Shown: positions 1 to 9,061 of the stretch, piece by piece
Layout of the letters: each line of letters starts with the position of its first letter
Numbering within the stretch: position 1 is the first letter of the stretch
Origin: VXNE01 sp963664635
GTDB taxonomy: Bacteria > Pseudomonadota > Gammaproteobacteria > Pseudomonadales > Azotimanducaceae
Reading direction: 5' to 3'
Length of the DNA: 64,000 bases
Assembly: GCA_963664635.1 (NCBI GenBank)
Contig: OY761542.1
Location: 3,224,001-3,288,000 of the forward strand
Notes under the pieces: generated by a model
Database searches by the model: none
The model's input: only the letters and a program-made list of their open reading frames with translations
What the model was told of the DNA's origin: nothing
Made by a program: the position numbers and the translations under genes

Positions 1-490
1 GGACTCTCGACATCCTCGTCAGACCAGCTTCCAGCTCGCCTGTCGCGAACGCAGCCGCCCCCTCCACAAACGAGTTCCCGAGCGGACCCGTCAAGACGTC
101 CCTGACCCGCATCAACTCGAACGGCGACAACAGGTTGGTCGCCTGAAACACCCGCATGGCCGATGCAGCGAATCCGGAGTCCGTGAGCGCCGCTTCCAGC
201 GGAACGGTGTCGTCCAGCTTCTCCTTGGCGGCCCACTTGTAGCTTCGCTCCTGCTTCAAGTAGCGATCGTCGTGGAAGCCCTCGGCAAACTGCTCACGGA
301 AGAACGACATGGCCCCTTTGAATCCGATCCAGTCGGGGCGGCGCCGCAGCGCTTCCTGTTTGAGCCGGGCTCGGACTTCGCCCTCGGTCTCGCCGTGTTC
401 GCCGTAGACCTTCGCGACGGCTCCGCCACCCTTGCGGAACACGATGCCGTCGAATCTGCCGTTGTCCCGCGCTACGAGACGAACCGTCAA
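1..490 (-). CDS. Hypothetical protein, C-terminus cut by window edge
   Basis: An open minus-strand frame runs from a TTG at 490 to the left edge with no stop, giving about 163 residues. The sequence begins MTVRLVARDNGRFDGIVF and contains DWIGFKGAMSFFREQF and RYLKQERSYKWAAKEKLDD, a soluble mixed composition that looks like real protein, unlike the arginine-rich opposite-strand readings. An internal ATG at 310 would drop the first 60 residues, but the upstream part reads as protein too, so the TTG is preferred. It starts 65 bases downstream of the HigA antitoxin stop on the same strand and could be cotranscribed with higBA. I do not recognise the family. Position inside an accessory island suggests a cargo gene, possibly defence-related, but nothing in the residues proves this. 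Confidence 0.5.
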   Translation of the reverse strand, partial: MTVRLVARDNGRFDGIVFRKGGGAVAKVYGEHGETEGEVRARLKQEALRRRPDWIGFKGAMSFFREQFAEGFHDDRYLKQERSYKWAAKEKLDDTVPLEAALTDSGFAASAMRVFQATNLLSPFELMRVRDVLTGPLGNSFVEGAAAFATGELEAGLTRMSRV

Positions 491-555
491 CTCGCCCCCA
501 CGCCTCGTCCGGAATCCGCTTGCGCAGTGACCAACCGCCCGTTCCCACCAGGTCG

Positions 556-840
556 TCAGCCGATCCGAACCTGCACCCCCAGCGCACGCGTGATCCGCAT
601 CACCGTCGCGAACGACGGGTTGCCGTCCGCGGACAGCGCCTTGTAGAGGCCCTCCCGGCTCATCCCCGCGTCGCGCGCGAGCCCGGCCATGTTCCCGGCA
701 CGCGCCACATCGTTCAGCGCCGCCCGGATCAGGCTGCCGTCCCCGGGATCCTCGTCGGCGCACGCCGCCAGGTACAGGCGCGCATCCTCGGGCGTGCGCA
801 ATTCTTCGGCCGCGTCCCATCTGCTGAAGGTCTCCGTCAT
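556..840 (-). CDS. higA: HigA-type antitoxin
   Basis: A 94-residue protein starting MTETFSRWDAAEELRTPEDA. The segment AGLARDAGMSREGLYKALS followed by NPSFATVMRITRALGV is the Cro/C1-type helix-turn-helix typical of the 'probable addiction module antidote' family. In such systems the antitoxin binds the partner toxin and represses its own promoter. The start at 840 is set by a 4-base ATGA overlap with the stop of the toxin gene just upstream; a longer in-frame start at 915 lies inside the toxin gene and is unlikely. The toxin-first order is normal for HigBA. Not seen: an obvious operator, since the promoter must lie upstream of 1133. Family assignment is confident; activity is inferred. Confidence 0.87.
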   Translation of the reverse strand: MTETFSRWDAAEELRTPEDARLYLAACADEDPGDGSLIRAALNDVARAGNMAGLARDAGMSREGLYKALSADGNPSFATVMRITRALGVQVRIG

Positions 841-1133
841 CTCCGCCTCCACTCGTTCGCCAGCCGCCCGGCACGCTCGACGTCCCGTGGCTGGCTGCCC
901 TTGTCGCCGCCGCACAGCACCACCACCGCATCGCCGTCCCGCAGGCAGTACAGGCGGTAGCCCGGTCCGTGGTGGACGCGCATTTCGAACACGCCGCCGG
1001 CCAGCATTCTGGTATCCCCCGTGTTGCCCAGCGAGACGTTGCGCAGGCGCGCGTTGATCCGCGCCACCCCGGCGCGGTCCTTCAGGCCGCCGATCCAGCG
1101 CCGGAAGGTGGCGCTTTCGATCACTTCGGCCAT
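837..1133 (-). CDS. higB: HigB/RelE-like toxin
   Basis: A 98-residue basic protein with the RelE/ParE fold signature of the COG3657 'addiction module killer' group: FRRWIGGLKDRAGVARINAR near the N-terminus, then FEMRVHHGPGYRLYC and VVLCGGDKGSQPRDV. These proteins are usually ribosome-dependent mRNA endonucleases neutralised by the adjacent antitoxin. It is the first gene of a two-gene operon and overlaps higA by 4 bases. Length and motifs look complete, so the module is probably intact. It lies 93 bases from the 3' end of a tyrosine recombinase gene on the same strand, consistent with a mobile island using the pair for maintenance. Confidence 0.88.
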   Translation of the reverse strand: MAEVIESATFRRWIGGLKDRAGVARINARLRNVSLGNTGDTRMLAGGVFEMRVHHGPGYRLYCLRDGDAVVVLCGGDKGSQPRDVERAGRLANEWRRR

Positions 1134-1226
1134 CGGATCGACTGTAAACCTCGGTTCACGATTCCGTCAATGCTCCTCTACATCACCGTCACTGATCCGG
1201 CAATCGCCCCCGGCGCATGCCCCTTC

Positions 1227-2090
1227 CTAGCCAACATACGCCGCGGTTACGGAACTTCGTCCGTGACCGAGTTCGCGGGAGATCATCAGCCGCGCCCTGT
1301 GGTCCGTTTCCCGATCCTCGCCCTCCAACTCGCGCCGGGCCGGGCCGCCCCGCACCGGCGCCTGCCAGCCCGTCAGGTCCTCGTAGCGGCGCACGGCGTA
1401 ACCGTGGCGCAGCGAGTGCATGCGCGCCATGCCGGCGTTGCGCACCTCGCGCTCGTAGATTCTCAGTTGACGCCGATAGCTTCGGTCCGCCGGGATCAGC
1501 GAACCGCTCCCGACCAGTTGCCGCGCCTCGTCGAGCAGCCGGCGCTGGACGTCCGTCAACACCGGGATCCAGCGCGCCCGGCCGCCCTTGCACCACGACG
1601 TCTTCAGCACGATCCGTTTGCCTCGGTCCGCGTAGCGCGGTTGGAACTTCATTGATTCCTCGCGCCTGAGCCCGAACGCGTCCTGCAGCCGCAGCGACAT
1701 CCTGACGTGCTCGTCGGCGACCTTCGCCAGCTGGTCCGCCTCGAGCGGCCGGCTCCTGTCCTCGCGGGCGACCGGCGAGTCCTTGACGATCCCGTAGTGC
1801 GCGTTCGACGGACGCACCACCCCCGGCTTGCCGACCCTGTTCGCCCACCAGCGCAGGTGCGCCATCCGGTTGGCCATGGTGCCGGTGGAGAGCCCCTGGC
1901 GGGACCACTCCCCGACCAGCGCCTCGACGTGCTTGTCCTTCAGCCCGCGGGCGCGCAGTCCCTTGAAGCCGAGATCGTGCAGGGTGTTCGCCATCAGGGC
2001 CAGCGAGTACGAGCGGTCGCGGCGCTTCGCGCGCGAACCGTCCCTGGCTTCCCGCTCCAGGCACTTGAGGTCCCAGTTGAGCTGACGCAT
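1227..2090 (-). CDS. Tyrosine recombinase / phage-type integrase
   Basis: A 287-residue site-specific recombinase. The N-terminal part (LHDLGFKGLRARGLKDKHVE) resembles the SAM-like core-binding domain and the C-terminal half carries the catalytic set: Arg in AFGLRREESMKF, Lys in KTSWCKGGRARWIPV, His and Arg in HSLRHGYAVRRYEDLTG, His in SRELGHGRSSV and the nucleophilic Tyr in TAAYVG at the very C-terminus. This resembles the Integrase_1 group found on proteobacterial islands and integrative elements. Length is short but all catalytic positions are visible, so it may be active. It is one of three tyrosine recombinase genes within the first 13.4 kb, which argues for stacked integrations. Start at 2090 is the first ATG before the conserved region. 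Confidence 0.85.
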   Translation of the reverse strand: MRQLNWDLKCLEREARDGSRAKRRDRSYSLALMANTLHDLGFKGLRARGLKDKHVEALVGEWSRQGLSTGTMANRMAHLRWWANRVGKPGVVRPSNAHYGIVKDSPVAREDRSRPLEADQLAKVADEHVRMSLRLQDAFGLRREESMKFQPRYADRGKRIVLKTSWCKGGRARWIPVLTDVQRRLLDEARQLVGSGSLIPADRSYRRQLRIYEREVRNAGMARMHSLRHGYAVRRYEDLTGWQAPVRGGPARRELEGEDRETDHRARLMISRELGHGRSSVTAAYVG

Positions 2091-2435
2091 TTCCCTTCGG
2101 ACCCTCAGGCCGCGGGTGCGTGCGTCCGCGACGTGGATGCGCCGGGGTGGAGCAACGCTGCCGCCATGTTCGCGCCTCCCTCGTGAGCCGCGACCTTCTC
2201 ATGCCTCCGAACCTGATCGACAACCTTGTGCCGCGGCCCACGGAGACGCCATTTTCCCCACCCGACGGGGCGACGCTAAAGCCTCGTCAAAGGCCCAGTC
2301 AACGGCGGCGTGCTTAGCGTCTGCAAAGTCCGTTGCAGGAGGGCTGCGGGCGTCTCAGAGGCGGTTCGGCGCCCGATCCCGGCCGGATTCGCCCGCCGAC
2401 ATGCGCTCCACAGTGCGGTGGTTTTTCGAAAACAC

Positions 2436-2475
2436 GGCCCAGGTATCGAACCAGGCCACTCTCCGCGCCGCCAGC
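2436..2475. repeat. Diverged 40-bp repeat, copy 1
   Basis: Matches 4411-4450 at 35 of 40 positions in the same orientation, sharing the uninterrupted block CCACTCTCCGCGCCGCCAGC. Read on the minus strand both copies encode AARRVA in the same frame, so the pair may be leftovers of one duplicated gene segment rather than a regulatory element. The similarity fades outside the block. Confidence 0.55.
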
Positions 2476-3465
2476 AGCGCGATCCAGCACCCCGGGAGCC
2501 CTCCCGAGACCATCTTCCGCCAACAGGACGCACGAACTCGACCACAGCGCGGTTCTCGTGCGACGTCGACTCCGTGTTTCCATTCGCTGCCTGCTCGGCG
2601 AGTGCGCTCCTGCGTCGCCGCCGTTGTGTACTCGGTGCAGCAGGAGGCCGCCAATCAGGTCCACGGCCAGTCCGTCGAGCTCGACGCGGCACAGCAGATC
2701 GAGGATGACATTGCGCAGAATTTCGGCAACGACGCCGCCGAACACGTCGACAGCCTCCAGAATGAGGCGAGGTCTCAGTGGGTTCCGGTGTGATTCAGGG
2801 CGCCGTCCGCGCATCGGGCAGGCAAGGGGAAACGGGAGGCACCCCATCGGACGCCCCCCGCGTACAGGTGCTCAGTGTTACTGGACGATCCGGGATCTTC
2901 GCGATCTCCGAACCCGCACTTCAAGTGCGCAAGGCCCGATGTATTTTCCGGTGCCGCGTTGTTGCGGCGACTGCGCTCGGCCTGGCTGTTTGCACCGCCA
3001 GTCCTCGCCCCAGTCCTTCGGCGTGTCCCGCTTGCGTCGGTTGAGAATGCCGCCGCACTAGCCGGTCTCAAGAACCCGGCATGAGACTTCCCGCCACGAC
3101 ATGGTCCGCTCATGGAAGGCCGAAAACCGTCTCGGATTCCGATCCGGCTTCCGCCTTCAGCTGCATGTCCAACAAGCAGCCGCTACCATGCCGCCACACG
3201 CTTTCACGTGCCCTGCCAACGCCTGGTGCATCTCCCAGTCCGCCATGCCAGTCCTGTTCAAGACGGCCATGCGGCGGTTGTCGGCCAGCGCTAACCTGCG
3301 CCAGGAGGGGGTGGGCCACCGCCCACCCGATGGTCGCCTAAGGGCGACAACGAACCCCGCCATTGTAGCGCGGCCGAAGCCGCCAATCACGCCGCCGGCC
3401 CGACTTTTTGCTTAGCATCCACATCAGGGAACCCCGCATCGCCGCTGGCGCTCCGGGCTTCCACA

Positions 3466-3564
3466 GCGCCCCGTCACTACCGGCATTTCGCGTGACGCAA
3501 AGCGCGGCCGGCCCTCCGGTTTCGCGTCGTCTCGCTCCGCGTCGGGCCGGTAGTGACGGGGCGC
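3466..3564. repeat. 99-bp element with perfect 19-bp inverted repeats
   Basis: GCGCCCCGTCACTACCGGC at 3466-3484 is the exact reverse complement of 3546-3564. The arms enclose 61 bases that hold no gene. The arrangement fits either a small non-autonomous transposable element or a long stem-loop. The nearest gene is the minus-strand CDS ending at 3713. No direct repeats flanking the arms were evident by eye. Confidence 0.7.
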
Positions 3565-3712
3565 GGGATTTCACCGGCTCTGGCCCCGATCACCAGTAGG
3601 CACTGTGGCGCTGTGGCGCGCCAGCGCCTTCCAGTTCCCGCAGCAGGAGACGCAAGAGCCCCTGCGCCCACAGCCCCAACACAGCCCCGGCAGACCACCA
3701 GAGCCCACAACC

Positions 3713-4243
3713 TCAGCTCCCCTTTTGCGCCTCCCTTTTCAACTTGGCAACCTCTTCGCGAACACGCTCAGCCGAGATCCCAAACCTGTCGAGCCAACAC
3801 TGGTGAATCTCCTGGAGTTCGTCATCGAAGTCGCGCAAGAAATCCGCGGCTTCCTGTAGCTCGACGATCATCGCTTCACGTCCGTCGGCGCTCGCGAACT
3901 CCACGACACGGTCATAGAAGTACGAGTGCACCAAGCGATTCCGCTCCCTGACGGCGTGACGCAATCTACCCTCGAAAGCTGCGGGCAGGGCTACGGCACG
4001 AGTCAAGTCCCTGGTCATCCGTCCCAGCGTCTTGCCGAACTCCTTCTCGACGGCAAGGTCGAAGTCGTCGCGCGTCACGATAGCGGAAAAGTCGCCGTAC
4101 ATCGTAGCGAGGATCATTCCGAGCTGCCGCTCCACGCACTGGCCGCAGTAGACCGCTAGCCCAAACCGCGCATACACCTCACGGGCTTGTCGATCCTCGA
4201 AGCTCGGGGTTTGCAGTTCCCAGTCGACTTGCTCAACGGACAT
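3713..4243 (-). CDS. Hypothetical soluble helical protein
   Basis: A 176-residue protein starting MSVEQVDWELQTPSFEDRQA. It is rich in helix-forming charged residues, for example ERNRLVHSYFYDRVVEFAS and EDLQEAADFLRDFDDELQEI-like stretches, and ends with a lysine-rich helix (EEVAKLKREAQKGS). No signal peptide or membrane segment is visible. The start at 4243 is chosen because the frame upstream turns arginine-rich and contains the diverged 40-bp repeat. The ERNRLVHSYF stretch resembles the RN...H-type motif of HEPN-like helical proteins (R-x4-6-H), which in toxins and defence proteins is an RNase site; here it is only a pattern match. Family not recognised. Confidence 0.6.
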   Translation of the reverse strand: MSVEQVDWELQTPSFEDRQAREVYARFGLAVYCGQCVERQLGMILATMYGDFSAIVTRDDFDLAVEKEFGKTLGRMTRDLTRAVALPAAFEGRLRHAVRERNRLVHSYFYDRVVEFASADGREAMIVELQEAADFLRDFDDELQEIHQCWLDRFGISAERVREEVAKLKREAQKGS

Positions 4244-4410
4244 CGCTGATCGCGTGCCGTGCCCGATCCTGCCCATGCAGCGCCCGATCGCCGATCTGGC
4301 CGCCGCCGTGGCCACTCGGCCCGTTGTCCGAAAACGGCCCCTCCGGAGCCCGATCTGGTCGGAGCCCGCCTCCGAATCGCGCCCGAGAGTGCTCTGGATT
4401 TCCAGCGCAC

Positions 4411-4450
4411 GACCCAAGTACCGAACGACGCCACTCTCCGCGCCGCCAGC
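4411..4450. repeat. Diverged 40-bp repeat, copy 2
   Basis: Second copy of the repeat at 2436-2475, same orientation, five mismatches in forty. It lies just upstream of the CDS that starts at 4243. The surrounding 4244-4735 stretch has no convincing gene and no other structure that I could see. Confidence 0.55.
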
Positions 4451-4735
4451 GCCATGGCGGCCGCCGCCTAGGTGTTGGTCATCGTCGACACGGTGATCCT
4501 CCACAGAGCGCGCCAGCTCGACGACAGCGCATCAGGCGCCCCGGCATCGGTTCACTGCTCCGCGCGCGCATACCGGCACGCCACCCAGATGAGGCTCTGC
4601 ACGCCGATCCCGTCGGTGCACCGCCTCATACGATTCGTGGATTCGTGCGCTCGCACTCCATAAGGGAAGATTGACACGAACCCCAAAGCCGAAGACGGGC
4701 CCGAGGGCAACTAAGGGGGTGGTGGGGCTGCCCGT

Positions 4736-5098
4736 TCAACGCCCCTCTCTTCGCTTCTTCTCTTCCTCTTGCCACGCCTTGAAAGAGGGGGTTGCCCCGG
4801 CCTTTCCTCCTCGCGTTGGATTAGGAGGTGGTGACGGTTGCCCCGCCCCCCACATGGCAAAGAGCAAAAGGACCACCAGCGACGCGACCCCCGTCCACAC
4901 CAAGCTCATGAAACCGAACTGCCAAATCAGTACCCCGACGACTGCCAACGCTCCGACTGTGCCCCCGCGCATAGCCCCCAGGGCGAGAATGGCCACGATC
5001 AGGACCATCGCAGCGATGAACCCCGGCACGCCAAGGAACAGCGTGGCGGCCAGCACAAACAGAATGGCGAGAATCCACGCAAGGGCAACAGCCATCAT
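4736..5098 (-). CDS. Small inner-membrane protein
   Basis: A 120-residue protein beginning MMAVALAWILAILFVLAATL. Hydrophobic segments cover about residues 3-21, 25-42, 48-63 and 66-84, giving up to four membrane helices, followed by a proline-rich charged tail (KAWQEEEKKRREGR) that would be cytoplasmic. The two adjacent ATGs make either the start at 5098 or the next codon possible. It is not in an operon with its neighbours. No enzymatic motif is visible and I do not recognise a named family. Four-helix membrane proteins of this size on islands can be immunity, phage-exclusion or envelope-stress proteins, but that is speculation. The 5099-5409 gap holds nothing I can support. Confidence 0.65.
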   Translation of the reverse strand: MMAVALAWILAILFVLAATLFLGVPGFIAAMVLIVAILALGAMRGGTVGALAVVGVLIWQFGFMSLVWTGVASLVVLLLFAMWGAGQPSPPPNPTRGGKAGATPSFKAWQEEEKKRREGR

Positions 5099-5409
5099 GC
5101 CGCTCCCGAAATGTGTGCGTACTAGATCGACGCAGAGACTAGCACGATGTCTGGAGAGATCGACCTTCGACGACCTTGCGACCCGCTTGCCTCAATGCAC
5201 GACACTTGCCGATCGGCGGGCGCTCATGAGGGAGTTGGACAACCTCGTCTGGGCGCCGTCTCGAAGCGTCTCCGCCCAGGGCGAAGGGCCATCTGGACCA
5301 GCAGTTCGACCCACGCACCACTGGGACTCGCCGTTTCCGGACTTGTCGCCGCGACCACGCGAGTCGCACGCCCCCTGGCACCAACAGGCATCGGCTATCC
5401 TCCCTGCCC

Positions 5410-6445
5410 ATGAGTACTCCCCCTGCCGCGAACCCCGATCTCCTCCAGAGGCTTGATGTGCAGCCGCCGCTCGTTTGGCTCCAGGAACGTGACGTCGATC
5501 TGCTGATCTGCGCAGAGCTGCACGCGGACGGGCCATTGCGGCGACACTTCGCCAAGATTGCGCGCGCTGCCGCCGACGACTTCCGCGGCGCGTGGGTCTC
5601 CCATCGCGACGACGACGGCGAAACAGACCTGGTCGTTGGCTTCGGCTCCGCGCGGTGGAAGGCCCTGCTACTCGTCGAGAACAAGGTGTCCGCGGATTTT
5701 CAGCCGGATCAACCCCAGCGTTATCGGGAACGCGCACGGCGCCTACGCCTCGGTCCCACCGTATCCCACGGTCATATCAGTCCTGCTCGCCCCTGCCGCG
5801 TACTTTGGCCGTACTGGCAGCGGAATATTCGACAGCCACGTCAGTTACGAAGAACTCGTCGAGGTACTGGCAGACGCACAGGATGGGCGCACACGCCTTC
5901 TCTCAGCTGCGCTGCGGAGCGCAGTACTTGACCGTCGCCGCTACGTTCGGGAGCCTGACGCGACTGTCACCGCCATTTGGCAGACGATCTACGAAGTCGC
6001 CACCGACCAGGCGCCACTCCTCTGCATGGCACCGCCAGGCGAGAAGCCGAAGGGGGCGAGGTTCGTCTGTTTCAACCCCGAGGCCTTCGCCTCGATTGCT
6101 AGCGGTGTCGACATCGTGATCAAGAACGCGGTAGCCGACGCTGGTCCCATCGAGAGGACTTTCGTGGACCTGCAGTTCCGGCGGACGCGCGAGGACGAGC
6201 TGAACGGGGCCACCGATGGGATTCTCGGTCCTCACATGTTTGTCGCAGCTGCGCGAAAGTCCGCGAGCATCCGGATCCACGTTCCGCCACTGGACTACGA
6301 AGCCCCTCCGGAGGGTCAGCTTCCCGCCATCAGAGAGGTTGTTGAGCACGCCGATCGGATGCGCCAGTTCTTCCTCCGGCACGGCCCACTCTTCCTGGCC
6401 AGACTTCGGCCATCGTCGCCGGCCCTTGCATCGAGACCACCATGA
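5410..6445 (+). pseudogene. PD-(D/E)XK nuclease family gene, frameshifted
   Basis: The first part starts MSTPPAANPDLLQRLDVQPP and contains GETDLVVGF followed by KALLLVENKVSADFQPDQPQ, the Asp...Glu-x-Lys core of PD-(D/E)XK nucleases, of the PDDEXK_4 kind. The matching C-terminal half continues in the next plus-strand frame (PTVISVLLAPAAYFGRTGSG, then YEELVEVLADAQ) up to the stop at 6445. The frame change falls between about 5725 and 5760, so one base has been gained or lost there. Joined, the product would be about 345 residues. Either this is a true inactivating mutation or a sequencing or assembly error. Neighbours are a membrane protein and a large unknown protein, so a defence-type role is possible but unproven. 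Confidence 0.75.
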
Positions 6446-6706
6446 GGCTTGGGTGCAACCTGGCCGGTGTGTAGGATGTTCATGCCTCGCTCCACGCCGC
6501 CCACCTCATCCGCATACGCGTTGGCTTCGGTTGTAGATCTGGCTCACCTCCCGCTCCAGTTCCTCCTGATTGGCAGCCCCTTGCCGCACAAGGTTCCGCG
6601 CGCCCCCACTACCCAGTTCCTGCGGTATACAGTTCGACTCCGCCCCCGGAGCATGAGACGTGCTGCTACACCCCCTGTCCTGTAGTGATGGGGGCGCCCT
6701 CACCGA

Positions 6707-8083
6707 CTACTTGTCCCCGTCTGGAAGCTCGGGTTCCCAGGTAAGCGATAAAGCCGGCGAACCCGGCAAGGCATCCTCAAAGAGCAGTTCTCGAACCGGT
6801 TCGCCGAAGACCTCCATCGCCTTGCACATCGCCCGGGCCGACTCCACGTCTCGCATCAGGCGATACGACGCAACGAAGCTCGCCGCATGGAAGGGTTGCG
6901 CTAGGTCTCCCTCAACCGCATGCTCCGAACCAAGCTCTTCCTCGACCAACTTGAGTGACTCGACGGCAAACGCTCGAGCGTCCTCTTCCGCCTCGTCGCA
7001 CGGTCCCGAAGGATTTCCTGTGGCGAGGAACGCGTCCAATTCCTCTTGAGTTGGATCCGGCAAAGAGTCGTTCTCGTACCGAGTTAGGAGGATTTTCCCA
7101 CCCGCATCACGACTCTGAATTTCCAACCCAAGGAACTGAACTTCCTGCTCCAGCTGCTCATGGCTATCTCGGAGTTTGGACAACAAATGCAATCCAGCCT
7201 CAGCCGCGCCAACCCCCTCCACCCACGCCACTGCCTCCACGGCATCCTCGGTATCGAACGGGGCGGTTCCAGCTTCGGTGGTCTGGTGCCAAGCCATTAC
7301 AAGGTGGCGAATGCCGCCATGATCCATGAGCCACTCGCACATCCGCGCGACCTCAGCTTGCGCGTCATCCAGCACACGCTCCAGCGCACGTGCTGCAAAC
7401 TCAACATCGTCCGCGAGACACCGTGCTCGGCACTCTGCCAGCACTATCGCCACTTCGGCTCGCAGCAACTCCACGCGCCCTGCCATAGCCTCCGGGCTCG
7501 ATGCCCGCTTTTCCGCGAGCCAGTGTCGAAAAACCTGCAGCGTCTCCGCAGCTTCAATGAGGCGCTCGTCACGTTGCCGAGACTGCGAGGTCGTCGACAG
7601 ATTATCGAGTGTCTCAAGCGCCGCATGCACCCTCGCCGTCTCGAACGACACTATCAACTCGTGAAGCGCCTCCAAGGCCTCGCTCTGCCCTTCGCTTAGT
7701 TTGATGAGTTGGTCAACTTTCTGGTCTATCGCCCCGACCAACTCGGCAACTTCGGAGAGCTTCGTTTCAATCCCTTCGATCCGGTCTTCGATCCGGTGCA
7801 GCAGCTTGCTGACGTGCGCAAAGCCGATCACGCACACACCCAGATTAAGGATCGAAGCGACCGACCCCGCGGCACTGAGGAGTTGTAGCCGCTTGTCGCC
7901 CCCGCACAATCCGGCCAAGTTCTTCCTGTCAGTGCTGCCGAGTTTCTCAAGCTGGCCGACGAGACGCAGGGCTCCGTTCTTCTTGAAGACGAGATTTCCC
8001 CTCACCACGTGTTTCGGCGTGCGGAACTGCTTCGGTACCACACGCGCGAGAACTTCCTCGTTTGACACTCCTGCCTCCGGCAA
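6707..8083 (-). CDS. Unknown membrane/coiled-coil protein, 458 aa
   Basis: Starts MPEAGVSNEEVLARVVPKQF. A hydrophobic stretch at residues 67-96 (LQLLSAAGSVASILNLGVCV onward) is followed at once by a heptad-like helix to about residue 150 (HRIEDRIEGIETKLSEVAEL), then a long acidic helical region. This layout, a short basic N-terminus, a membrane-active segment, then coiled coil, resembles pore-forming effectors or membrane-anchored sensors, but there is no catalytic motif to fix a function and I do not recognise the family. The gene is complete, is transcribed away from the neighbouring GIY-YIG gene, and its codon usage is less GC-skewed than that of the core genes, which fits recent acquisition. 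A role in phage defence is only an inference from context. Confidence 0.75.
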   Translation of the reverse strand: MPEAGVSNEEVLARVVPKQFRTPKHVVRGNLVFKKNGALRLVGQLEKLGSTDRKNLAGLCGGDKRLQLLSAAGSVASILNLGVCVIGFAHVSKLLHRIEDRIEGIETKLSEVAELVGAIDQKVDQLIKLSEGQSEALEALHELIVSFETARVHAALETLDNLSTTSQSRQRDERLIEAAETLQVFRHWLAEKRASSPEAMAGRVELLRAEVAIVLAECRARCLADDVEFAARALERVLDDAQAEVARMCEWLMDHGGIRHLVMAWHQTTEAGTAPFDTEDAVEAVAWVEGVGAAEAGLHLLSKLRDSHEQLEQEVQFLGLEIQSRDAGGKILLTRYENDSLPDPTQEELDAFLATGNPSGPCDEAEEDARAFAVESLKLVEEELGSEHAVEGDLAQPFHAASFVASYRLMRDVESARAMCKAMEVFGEPVRELLFEDALPGSPALSLTWEPELPDGDK

Positions 8084-8350
8084 TCGGACATCGTCCCTTG
8101 CGGACGAGCACCGGGCGCCAGTCTAGCAGTCCTCACGCCGCTGGACGACGCGTATGCCGGGGGTATCTGCATGGCGACCAAGGCCCACCTCGGGCCGCTT
8201 GACGGCAATGCCGCAGTACACCAGCCTCGCGACGCCTGCCTTGACGATACGATCGCCTCCAACCGCCCGGCACAACGTGCAGCGCTGCTGTTTTTCTGGT
8301 CCAATCCGGCCAAACCTAGCAGCCGTTCCACCCCAAGGGAGATCGGACGT

Positions 8351-8815
8351 TTGAGCATACGTAGGAGGATCGACAAGGCGGTTCGGTTCGGTTCGAGGGC
8401 CGCGGAAATCCTGCAAGAGTTTACCGGCCCGAAAGAGCTAGACCGCGGGACGGTTGCCACGACTTTCGACGGCAAGACGCTGGCCGAATGTGAGCGACAG
8501 TGGGAGTCTATCGGCGTCCTGGCCGCTGAAGGCTGGCGCGGCATCCGCGACATCGGCATCTACAGCGTCCACCTTCGGAAGCTCGTCTACATTGGCAGAG
8601 TTGTCTATCGTCAGGGCTTCCACTGGCGAATGCAGCAGTACAACAGCGGCAGCTACGCGGGCAACACCACACCGGCCGCGAGACGGATACACGCCAACAG
8701 GCGTGCGGTGGAGGTCAAGATCCTTCGCATGAAGAGCGTGGATGCGACGAAGGCGCTGGAGAAGGCGCTGATCGCCAAGTGCGCGCCGCCTTGGAACGAC
8801 CATCACAACTCCTAA
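8351..8815 (+). CDS. GIY-YIG nuclease-like protein
   Basis: A 154-residue protein with a C-terminal GIY-YIG domain: GIYSVHLRKLVYIGR supplies both name motifs, then Arg in FHWRMQQY, a Glu in EKALIAKC and the closing Asn in PPWNDHHNS. Such domains are single-metal endonucleases used in homing, restriction and repair. The TTG start at 8351 is chosen because AAGGGAG sits about 8 bases upstream; the frame is open further back to 8171 but that part is low-quality sequence. The N-terminal 70 residues are helical and basic (RRRIDKAVRFGSRAAEILQE). It diverges from the 458-residue unknown gene with about 270 bases between them, so a shared control region is possible. Confidence 0.78.
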   Translation: MSIRRRIDKAVRFGSRAAEILQEFTGPKELDRGTVATTFDGKTLAECERQWESIGVLAAEGWRGIRDIGIYSVHLRKLVYIGRVVYRQGFHWRMQQYNSGSYAGNTTPAARRIHANRRAVEVKILRMKSVDATKALEKALIAKCAPPWNDHHNS

Positions 8816-9061
8816 TCGCCGATAGCAACCTTCAGCCACTATACTGAGGACGACCAAGAAGACTTGGCGGCGTTATCGGCGAGTTCGCTCGACTTCCCGC
8901 CTCAGAATTCTCACCTCGCTGCCGGAATCCTTCGTCCACCCACGCAACGTTCGCCGCCCGCCGACCCGCGCGGGTACTGCACGCCCAGGCGACTTCCGCA
9001 ACGGGCGACCAGATCGGACACCGTGGCCGGTGCTCGCTCCTGGCCCGCGTCTACAGCCAAC

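Larger units (their letters stand above)
2091..3712. other. 1.6-kb region without a convincing gene
   Basis: Frames here are open on both strands but are arginine- and proline-rich in most readings, the pattern given by non-coding GC-rich DNA. A stretch at about 2602-2793 on the plus strand (ending QNEARSQWVPV) has a more protein-like composition but no credible start, so it could be the tail of a decayed gene. The region also holds one copy of a diverged 40-bp repeat and a long inverted repeat, annotated separately. Confidence 0.5.

Noticed and set aside
2314..3061. Several 100-240 residue frames in the 2.3-3.1 kb gap
   Set aside because: Overlapping frames on both strands contradict one another and lack motifs; only a possible decayed tail near 2602-2793 is worth a note.
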